Shown here in pieces: positions 1 to 4,593 of a stretch of 5,569 nt of DNA (positions are counted from its first letter, which is position 1; the number at the start of each line of letters is the position of its first letter). The DNA is taken from contig CAKVMF010000070.1 of NCBI GenBank assembly GCA_934771675.1, positions 1-5,569 on the forward strand. Reading direction: 5' to 3'. The translations under genes and the position numbers were made by a program. Origin of the DNA: an uncultured Clostridia bacterium (GTDB lineage Bacteria > Bacillota > Clostridia > Christensenellales > UBA1242). The notes beneath the pieces were generated by a model. The model saw nothing but the letters and a program-made list of their open reading frames with translations. It searched no databases and was not told the DNA's origin.

Positions 1-360
1 GCCATCAGCATCACCATTTCTGAGCATAAGATCAGCATAAGCAAGTTTGTCTTGAACATTCTTGTGTGCTTGTTCTTCGGTCATACCCTTGTTTTTTCTA
101 AGTTCGTAAAGCATTGAAGCATACAAATCTCTTTTTTCATCAGCAACTTGAACATCAATAAAAGTGATGTTTTTAAGTTCTTCAGCAGAAAAGTTAGATT
201 TCAATTCATCTTCTTTTCCAAGCAAAATAACATTGCAAAGACCCATGTCTGCAGCTTTTTTTGCAGCATCAATAACTCTTTGGTCTTCAGTTTCAGTGAG
301 AACAATCCTCTTACCTGTTCCCTTGGCTTTTTCAATAATTTTATCAAAAACGTCGGTCAT
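1..360 (-). CDS. pta: Phosphate acetyltransferase (phosphotransacetylase), N-terminal part, cut by the window edge
   Basis: The enzyme interconverts acetyl-CoA plus phosphate with acetyl-phosphate plus CoA in the cytoplasm. With acetate kinase it forms the Pta-AckA route between acetyl-CoA and acetate. Reading leftward from the ATG at 358-360, 120 codons stay open to the window edge. The protein begins MTDVFDKIIEKAKGTGKRIV, followed by LTETEDQRVIDAA, which matches the usual N-terminus of the short Firmicutes-type Pta. Around residues 84-120 come YELRKNKGMTEEQA and LRNGDADG; the run ending in GDADG is typical of the family. The full protein should be about 330 residues, so roughly two thirds lies outside. 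A GGAGA Shine-Dalgarno sequence (plus-strand 368-372) sits 7 bases before the ATG and supports this start. The gene is divergent from tmcAL and seems to share a bidirectional promoter with it. ackA would be expected downstream, outside the window. The family call is firm. Confidence 0.94.
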   Translation of the reverse strand, partial: MTDVFDKIIEKAKGTGKRIVLTETEDQRVIDAAKKAADMGLCNVILLGKEDELKSNFSAEELKNITFIDVQVADEKRDLYASMLYELRKNKGMTEEQAHKNVQDKLAYADLMLRNGDADG

Positions 361-381
361 AAAAAAATCTCCAAAAAAATA

Positions 382-410
382 TTGTTATTTAAAGTTGTTT
401 AACTTATAAT
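382..410 (+). promoter_or_regulatory. Probable sigma-A-type promoter of tmcAL
   Basis: TTGTTA (382-387) and TATAAT (405-410) are separated by exactly 17 bp, a good match to the vegetative consensus. Transcription would start near 417, about 45 nt upstream of the tmcAL ATG. The -10 lies 6 bp from the opposed pta -10, so the two promoters face into each other. Confidence 0.65.
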
Positions 411-416
411 AAGAAT

Positions 417-443
417 ATTATACTAAACTTGAAAATTTTTCAA
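417..443 (-). promoter_or_regulatory. Probable sigma-A-type promoter of pta
   Basis: On the minus strand a perfect TATAAT (plus-strand 417-422) is preceded by TTGAAA (438-443) with a 15-bp spacer, which is shorter than the usual 17. The start would fall near 410, giving a leader of about 50 nt with the GGAGA site just before the ATG. The -10 match is strong and the -35 pairing is uncertain. Confidence 0.55.
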
Positions 444-444
444 G
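428..444. promoter_or_regulatory. Perfect 17-bp palindrome, candidate operator between pta and tmcAL
   Basis: CTTGAAAA-T-TTTTCAAG is a perfect dyad with 8-bp arms around one central base. It covers the putative pta -35 element and lies in the untranslated leader of tmcAL, just before its Shine-Dalgarno sequence. This position would suit a repressor acting on both genes. It is unlikely to be a terminator, because no T-tract follows on either strand and a one-base RNA loop is not possible without opening the stem. The binding protein is unknown, and an AT-rich chance palindrome is possible. Confidence 0.4.
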
Positions 445-449
445 CAATA

Positions 450-455
450 AAGGAG
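450..455 (+). promoter_or_regulatory. Shine-Dalgarno sequence that fixes the tmcAL start
   Basis: AAGGAG lies 6 bases upstream of the ATG at 462. An upstream in-frame TTG at 429 would add 11 residues, but it has no such site and falls inside the palindrome. The conserved family N-terminus (MKFCGIISEFNPFHNGH) begins exactly at 462. Confidence 0.9.
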
Positions 456-461
456 CAAATT

Positions 462-1637
462 ATGAAATTTTGTGGAATAATTTCAGAATTTAACCCATTT
501 CATAATGGTCACAAATACATAATAGAGCAAGCTAAAAAAATTACAGGCGAAGATGTTGTGTGTCTTTGCAGCGGAGATTTTGTTCAAAGGGGGCTGCCAG
601 CAATTCAAGACAAATACACCAGAGCCCAAAACGCAATAGCAAACGGAGCAAATGCTGTGCTTGAGCTTCCAACCTTTTACGCAACAACAAATGCTGAAAA
701 CTTTGCTTATGGTGCAATAAAAATTCTAAATTCTCTTGGAGCTAGCCACATCGCCTTTGGCGTAAAAAATGCCAGCCTCGAATTGCTCACAAAAATTGCA
801 AAACTTAAAGTTGAAAATTCCGAGCGTTTTCAAACCGCTTTTAAAAACGAAATTGAAAATGGAATCAATTTCAACACAGCACTAAAAAGAAGTATTGCAA
901 AAAATCTTTGTGATGAAAATGTTCTTGAAATTTTAAACGACCCAAACAATGTTCTTGCAATTGAATATCTAACTGCCATGATAAAAACGAATTCAAAGAT
1001 AAAACCAGTTGCAATTGAACGAATTGATAATGGTTATTTTTCAAACAAGCCATCTCAAAACTTTTTATCTGCAAGTGGCATAAGAGAGCTTATTTTCAGC
1101 AATCAAGATTTTAGTGATTATGTTCCAAAAAACGCAAAAATGGTTAATTTTTTCGATAAAAACTATATAAAAACACTAAATTGTCTGCAGATTTTAAAAA
1201 TTAAACAATCTTCACCAGAAAACCTAAACGCTCTTTATGACTACAATGAAGGTATTGAATATCGCATCAAAAAAGCAGTTCAAGAAAAGGAATCTATTGA
1301 TGAAATTGTTGATTTTATAGCTTCACCAAGATACCGAAAACCAAGGGTAAACAAACTTCTTCTCTACCCAATTTTAAACATAACCAAAACTGCCGTCGCT
1401 CTTTCAAAAACAACAAAACCTTATGCTAAAGTTTTGGCAATTAGCAAATCAAACAAAGATTTACTTTTAACCAGCAAATCAAAAATCAATCTTATTGTTA
1501 CAAATAAAGACTATGAACTTCTAAACAAAAATCAAAATGCCTTGGTCAAACTAGACTTGAATGCAAGCATGATTTACAACACCATTTTTGACAATCAAAA
1601 AATTGACGACATGAAAAAAGGAACTATGTTTTTATAG
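462..1637 (+). CDS. tmcAL: tRNA(Met) cytidine acetate ligase TmcAL (YlbM family)
   Basis: TmcAL activates acetate with ATP to acetyl-AMP and transfers the acetyl group to the wobble cytidine C34 of elongator tRNA-Met, forming ac4C. The product is 391 residues, close to the B. subtilis protein (about 415). The N-terminal nucleotidyltransferase domain carries EFNPFHNGH at residues 9-17, the ATP-binding HxGH-type motif. Family blocks follow: SGDFVQRG...DKYTRA (37-55) and GANAVLELP (62-70). Further on are LSASGIREL, which recalls the adenylyl-binding region, then EGIEYRIKKAV and RYRKPRVNKLLLYPIL, typical of the C-terminal part. I chose the ATG at 462 because of the AAGGAG site. The gene is divergent from pta and convergent with the pnuC-like gene. 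Its final codons and stop are built into the terminator hairpin. It is transcribed alone, probably from the promoter at 382-410. No key motif is missing. Confidence 0.95.
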   Translation: MKFCGIISEFNPFHNGHKYIIEQAKKITGEDVVCLCSGDFVQRGLPAIQDKYTRAQNAIANGANAVLELPTFYATTNAENFAYGAIKILNSLGASHIAFGVKNASLELLTKIAKLKVENSERFQTAFKNEIENGINFNTALKRSIAKNLCDENVLEILNDPNNVLAIEYLTAMIKTNSKIKPVAIERIDNGYFSNKPSQNFLSASGIRELIFSNQDFSDYVPKNAKMVNFFDKNYIKTLNCLQILKIKQSSPENLNALYDYNEGIEYRIKKAVQEKESIDEIVDFIASPRYRKPRVNKLLLYPILNITKTAVALSKTTKPYAKVLAISKSNKDLLLTSKSKINLIVTNKDYELLNKNQNALVKLDLNASMIYNTIFDNQKIDDMKKGTMFL

Positions 1638-1646
1638 TTCCTTTTT
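1615..1646. terminator. Bidirectional intrinsic terminator between tmcAL and pnuC
   Basis: A perfect 13-bp stem, AAAAAGGAACTAT (1615-1627) pairing with ATAGTTCCTTTTT (1634-1646), closes a 6-nt loop GTTTTT. The A-tract and T-tract flank the GGAACTAT core symmetrically, so the hairpin ends in a U-run on either strand. It can serve tmcAL from the left and the pnuC-like gene from the right. The tmcAL stop codon (TAG, 1635-1637) lies within the right arm. Confidence 0.88.
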
Positions 1647-1647
1647 G

Positions 1648-2469
1648 TTAGCCATTTTTCTTTTCAGATTGCTTTAATTTTTTGTAAGCTCCAACTTTTT
1701 CTTTAACAACTTTTTCTTCTTCGAGTTTCTTAAATTCTTCATCAGCAACCATCTCTTGGTTTAAGTAAGTTTTCTTTTGAACAAAAAAGTTAACTGTATC
1801 AAAAATAAGATAAGTTGCATACATAAGTATAACTGCAATAGTTTCATAAGGTCCAAATGAAATTGCCATTCGAATCCAAAGAGCAAGGCTTCCAACAAGT
1901 GCAAAAACTCTAAACACATAATATTCAACATAACGCTCATTGCGAAGAACTGCGGATGCGAGCAATGATCCAGCAACAATTCCATCAATAAGAGCAAATT
2001 CTGAATCTAATCCATAATTGAACAAACACAAGATTGTTGTTTCAACCATAAAGAATATCATAAACAAGATTTTGTTATAATCGGTCATTTTCTTTTTTAT
2101 TTGAATAAAGTCACCTTCTTCATAATCTTTAACGGTTGCAATCAATTGAAATGGAATATAACAACCAAGATAAACAAGCCCGTTAGCATAAAGACCAAGT
2201 CTTGCACAGAAATAAAAGTATGAAATTGACACCAAAACGCTAAAAATCAATGATGGCCATTTTCCAAGCCCCATATATAAATTCCAAACCATACCAAGCA
2301 AAAGCAAGATAAGTCCAAGTGGGTTTGAAAGATTGAATAGAACCAAAATCAAACAAGCCACTGACATAATTAAAAACAAAATCAGTTTAAAAACCTTAAA
2401 CTCGTCGCTTTCTTTTTTAATTATTTGACCGTCAAAAAAGTCTTGAAAAAATCTATATTCCCCAATCAT
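1648..2469 (-). CDS. pnuC: PnuC-family vitamin/NAD-precursor transporter (nicotinamide riboside type, substrate not certain)
   Basis: This 273-residue integral membrane protein has about seven or eight hydrophobic segments, near residues 27-46, 50-67, 72-89, 94-112, 133-150, 158-175, 184-203 and 208-230. PnuC proteins are facilitators that take up nicotinamide riboside, and relatives carry thiamine (PnuT) or riboflavin (PnuX). Similarity to PnuC shows in LGLYANGLVYLGCYIPFQL (91-109, compare LYAS...NIYGWYAW in E. coli PnuC) and in RNERYVEYYVFRVFALV (176-192, compare RKYVENWLLWVIINV). The N-terminus (20-25 residues) is hydrophilic. After the last helix comes a lysine/glutamate-rich cytoplasmic tail of about 40 residues (232-273), longer than in E. 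coli PnuC. The ATG at 2467-2469 has an AAGGAG site (plus 2477-2482) 7 bases upstream. The leader is too short for a riboswitch. The gene stands alone, divergent from ylbJ and convergent with tmcAL. The family is fairly sure and the substrate is not. Confidence 0.72.
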   Translation of the reverse strand: MIGEYRFFQDFFDGQIIKKESDEFKVFKLILFLIMSVACLILVLFNLSNPLGLILLLLGMVWNLYMGLGKWPSLIFSVLVSISYFYFCARLGLYANGLVYLGCYIPFQLIATVKDYEEGDFIQIKKKMTDYNKILFMIFFMVETTILCLFNYGLDSEFALIDGIVAGSLLASAVLRNERYVEYYVFRVFALVGSLALWIRMAISFGPYETIAVILMYATYLIFDTVNFFVQKKTYLNQEMVADEEFKKLEEEKVVKEKVGAYKKLKQSEKKNG

Positions 2470-2481
2470 AAATTTTCTCCT

Positions 2482-2487
2482 TATAAT
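2482..2487 (+). promoter_or_regulatory. Possible -10 element for ylbJ
   Basis: A perfect TATAAT on the plus strand lies 30 bp before the ylbJ ATG and would give a leader of about 24 nt. No good -35 hexamer lies 16-18 bp upstream. The hexamer overlaps the Shine-Dalgarno region of the divergent pnuC-like gene. An alternative pair, TTTACA (2487-2492) with an AT-rich -10 near 2510, would start transcription almost at the ATG and give a leaderless mRNA. Confidence 0.3.
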
Positions 2488-2497
2488 TTACACTAAC

Positions 2498-2527
2498 ATT
2501 TTAACATATATTTTAATATGACACCAA
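2498..2527 (-). promoter_or_regulatory. Possible promoter of the pnuC-like gene
   Basis: On the minus strand TTGGTG (plus 2522-2527) and TAAAAT (plus 2498-2503) are spaced by 18 bp. A start near 2491 would leave a leader of about 20 nt containing the AAGGAG site. The -35 element would overlap the first codons of ylbJ. This is a weak call because the region is very AT-rich. Confidence 0.3.
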
Positions 2528-3561
2528 CAAAAATAAACACTTCATTAAAAAAACAAACCAACATTTTTTGGAATAAATCGCTTTTTATTGATAGTTTTTT
2601 GACTATTGTTATTATTTTTATAATGCTGATTATTGTAAAAAGCCCAAAAAGATACAGCGAAGGAACAATTTCTGGATTAAAATTATTTTTCAATTCAGTT
2701 TTACCGGGACTCTTTCCTTTTATGCTTTTAACAAAACTTTTAACGGAACTCGGTATTGCCTTTAAAGTTTCCAGCAAACTTGGAAAAATCTCAAACAAAG
2801 TTTTTGGAACACCAGGCGTTTCATTTTTTGCTTTTTTCATGAGCATAATTTCAGGCTACCCAATCGGGGCAAAAATCATTTCAGACCTTTATGAAAAACA
2901 TCTGATTTCAAGTTCAGACGCAAAAAAAATGTCTGTTTTTTGCACAACTTCTGGGCCAATCTTTATTATTGGCGCAGTGGGAACAATAATGCTTAACAGT
3001 TACAAGGCTGGCATAGTGCTTTATCTTTCTCATATTTTCTCAAGTATTTTTCTTGGATTTTTTTACAATCTTTTAACCAGAAAAAAAACATCAACTCAAA
3101 CAATCACAACAAATAGAACTTTCTTAACTAACCAAAAACAAGACAACCTTTTAACCTATTGCCTTACTCAAACAATAAACAATCTTTTTGTGGTTGGAGC
3201 ATACATAACAACATTCTTTTTGATAACGGAATTACTTGAAAATATTGGAGTGATTTCATCACTAACTTTTTGCATAAACAAAATTCTAGCAATTCTGCAT
3301 TTGCCAAACACCTACACAAAAGGTGTGTTATTTGGACTTTTGGAAATCACAAGGGGCGCAAAAGAATTGTCACTAATTTCGAGCAATGCTAGTTTGGTTT
3401 TAATTTCTGGACTTTTGTCGTTCAGTGGACTTTCAATAATCTTTCAATCAATGGCATTTTTAAAAACTACACAAATAAAAATGCATGAATTTGTTTTCTT
3501 CAAATTCATGCATATGTTACTTTCTATGATTTTTTGTTACATCATCTTAATCATCGCTTGA
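2518..3561 (+). CDS. ylbJ: YlbJ/SpoVV-family integral membrane transporter (nucleoside-recognition-type fold)
   Basis: In B. subtilis this family member (SpoVV, formerly YlbJ) is needed to move dipicolinic acid towards the developing spore. Whether this organism sporulates cannot be told here. The 347-residue product is strongly hydrophobic, with a first membrane segment at 24-40 and many later ones. Family blocks are clear: EGTISGLKLFFNSVLPGLFP (48-67), SGYPIGAKIISDLYEKHLIS (112-131), FCTTSGPIFIIGAVG (141-155), GLLEITRGAKEL (273-284) and LLSFSGLSIIFQ (299-310). A hydrophilic loop rich in K, T, N and Q at about 187-212 divides the two membrane halves. The protein is shorter than many YlbJ members (about 400). 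The only in-frame ATG before the first helix is at 2518, yet it has no Shine-Dalgarno site. TTG at 2599 and ATG at 2623 have none either, and they would cut into the first helix. The gene overlaps the convergent coiled-coil gene by 15 bp. I see no clear terminator of its own. Confidence 0.87.
   Translation: MTPTKINTSLKKQTNIFWNKSLFIDSFLTIVIIFIMLIIVKSPKRYSEGTISGLKLFFNSVLPGLFPFMLLTKLLTELGIAFKVSSKLGKISNKVFGTPGVSFFAFFMSIISGYPIGAKIISDLYEKHLISSSDAKKMSVFCTTSGPIFIIGAVGTIMLNSYKAGIVLYLSHIFSSIFLGFFYNLLTRKKTSTQTITTNRTFLTNQKQDNLLTYCLTQTINNLFVVGAYITTFFLITELLENIGVISSLTFCINKILAILHLPNTYTKGVLFGLLEITRGAKELSLISSNASLVLISGLLSFSGLSIIFQSMAFLKTTQIKMHEFVFFKFMHMLLSMIFCYIILIIA
3473..3513 (-). terminator. Intrinsic terminator of the alr-rsmD-coiled-coil operon, inside ylbJ coding sequence
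   Basis: ATGCATGAATTTG (3481-3493) and CAAATTCATGCAT (3501-3513) form a perfect 13-bp inverted repeat around a 7-nt loop. Read on the minus strand, the stem is followed directly by TTTTATTTG (plus 3480 down to 3472), a serviceable U-tract. It starts about 34 bp after the stop of the 162-residue gene. On the plus strand no T-run follows, so it should not stop ylbJ transcription. There the hairpin encodes residues 321-331 of YlbJ. The stem is GC-poor (4 of 13 pairs), as expected in this genome. Confidence 0.7.
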
Positions 3562-4035
3562 TGATTGCTTTGTGCTGTTTTGAATTTTGTTTATTGCATT
3601 TTCAAGTTCATCACGGTTACGCTTAATTACCATCAAATTTTGCTCAAGATAAGTTTCAACCGACTTAAGCATTTTGTCTACGTTTTCCTTTGTTATTGCG
3701 TATAGCTCTTCACATTTTCTGTTTGCCTTTTCAATCAACTCGTTTGCTTCAACTTCACTTTTCTTAAAAATTTCAGAACTAGAAACCAATTGTTCAGCAC
3801 GAAATTCAGCTTCAGCAACAGTCTTTTTTGCATCGGCACTAGCTTTATTCAAAATTTGGTCTTTTTTAGACAACACATAACTAGCTTCTTGAATTGCTGA
3901 TGGCAAGTTTGCTTTAAGCTCAGCAATCAAAGAGGCACATTTATCCATATCAACAAGAGATTTTTTGCTCCACAAAAAGTTTTTTGAGCCAACAAATTCT
4001 TGTTCAAGTTCATCAATAATTTGAACTATGTCCAT
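3547..4035 (-). CDS. Coiled-coil protein of the clostridial rsmD-ylbJ neighbourhood (often annotated as ATPase or ATP synthase B/H-like)
   Basis: This 162-residue soluble protein has no known enzymatic motif. The first 50 residues (MDIVQIIDELEQEF, then SLVDMDKCASLIAELKANLP at 26-45) match what I recall of a clostridial family encoded near coaD and ylbJ. There the same pattern appears: a DELE-type start, a LVD block, then an R/KANLP block. From about residue 46 to 152 it is a long, charged, alanine-rich helix with heptad-like spacing, probably coiled coil, reminiscent of ATP synthase b/E subunits or DivIVA-like proteins. That resemblance is likely responsible for the ATPase labels and is not proof of function. 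The tail (SSSDD) is polar. The ATG at 4033-4035 has AGGGA (plus 4042-4046) 6 bases upstream, which overlaps the rsmD stop codon. The intergenic gap to rsmD is 9 bp, so the two are almost certainly co-transcribed. The 3' end overlaps ylbJ by 15 bp. Function is unknown. Confidence 0.85.
   Translation of the reverse strand: MDIVQIIDELEQEFVGSKNFLWSKKSLVDMDKCASLIAELKANLPSAIQEASYVLSKKDQILNKASADAKKTVAEAEFRAEQLVSSSEIFKKSEVEANELIEKANRKCEELYAITKENVDKMLKSVETYLEQNLMVIKRNRDELENAINKIQNSTKQSSSDD
3549..3566. other. Short hairpin over the ylbJ/coiled-coil gene overlap
   Basis: AATCATC (3549-3555) and GATGATT (3560-3566) form a 7-bp stem around GCTT, covering the ylbJ stop codon and the first bases after it. 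No T-run follows on either strand, so it is a poor terminator. It might cap the 3' end of the ylbJ transcript, or it may be accidental. Confidence 0.3.
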
Positions 4036-4044
4036 ATATTTTCC

Positions 4045-4593
4045 CTATTCCAATTTAGAAATTATGTCAACGTATGCTATTCCATACTTTTTTGACTTTT
4101 CTATTATATAACATTTTGGAAGATTTTGCAAGTCATTTTCAAATTCATGCTCGGCAACAATAACAGCCTCATTTGAAAGCAAATCAAGTTCATTTAGTTT
4201 CTCAAGTGCAGGTATCAAAAAGCCCGCTTTATATGGCGGATCTAAAAATATCAGATCAAACTTCACATTTGTTTTTGCAAAATTCTCGAGCGCTGACAAA
4301 TAATCCATATTCAAAACTTCAAAATCTTCTTTCATATTTCGTGTGTTTGTCTCAATTGTTTTTATTGCTTTAACTTCCCTGTCAACAAAATAAACTTTTT
4401 TTGCTCCACGGCTAATGCATTCCACACCAAATGCTCCACTGCCAGCAAACAAGTCAAGAACAACACTCCCATCAATTTTGCCTTGCACCAAATTAAAAAT
4501 TGACTCTTTTACTCTCGCAAGAGTCGGTCTTGTGGTTGAAGCATCAACACCTATTAGCTTCCTTGCACGATATTTTCCTGTTATGATTTGCAT
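4045..4593 (-). CDS. rsmD: 16S rRNA (guanine(966)-N(2))-methyltransferase RsmD
   Basis: RsmD methylates N2 of G966 (E. coli numbering) in 16S rRNA of the 30S subunit, using S-adenosylmethionine. The product is 182 residues, the usual length. It begins MQIITGKYRARKL, the family signature start, followed by TRPTLARVKESIFN (21-34). The SAM-binding motif I is VVLDLFAGSGAFGVE (44-58), with an acidic VDRE at 70-73 after strand 2. The catalytic motif IV is DLIFLDPPY (113-121), and the C-terminus has the typical KKYGIAYVDII (168-178). A longer reading from an ATG at 4626 would add 11 residues that belong to no conserved block. I reject that start because AAGGGA (plus 4600-4605) sits 6 bases before the ATG at 4593. 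The gene overlaps the end of alr by 50 bp and is followed after 9 bp by the coiled-coil gene. No coaD follows it, although coaD is the usual partner of rsmD in Firmicutes. Confidence 0.95.
   Translation of the reverse strand: MQIITGKYRARKLIGVDASTTRPTLARVKESIFNLVQGKIDGSVVLDLFAGSGAFGVECISRGAKKVYFVDREVKAIKTIETNTRNMKEDFEVLNMDYLSALENFAKTNVKFDLIFLDPPYKAGFLIPALEKLNELDLLSNEAVIVAEHEFENDLQNLPKCYIIEKSKKYGIAYVDIISKLE

Noticed and set aside
392..405. AAGTT-GTTT-AACTT dyad in the tmcAL promoter spacer
   Set aside because: Five-base arms only. It may be incidental to the AT-rich promoter, and nothing else supports it.
148..409. Two overlapping plus-strand reading frames
   Set aside because: They are antisense to the clearly coding pta N-terminus, have no ribosome site and show low-complexity composition.
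429..461. TTG start giving tmcAL 11 more residues
   Set aside because: No Shine-Dalgarno precedes it, it lies in the palindrome, and the conserved N-terminus with an AAGGAG site begins at 462.
2470..2492. Riboswitch for the pnuC-like gene (NAD-II or TPP type)
   Set aside because: The space between the likely transcription start and the ATG is about 20 nt, far too short for any aptamer, and no conserved motif is seen.
2505..2520. CATAT...ATATG dyad before the ylbJ start
   Set aside because: Five-base AT-rich arms are expected by chance here, and the dyad cannot be told from background.
2493..2846. Minus-strand 117-codon reading frame
   Set aside because: It is antisense to conserved YlbJ sequence and has no recognisable protein features, so it is a shadow.
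3308..3326. Small inverted repeat ACACCT...AGGTGT
   Set aside because: Only 6 bp, in the middle of ylbJ, with no T-tract or other context. It is likely chance.
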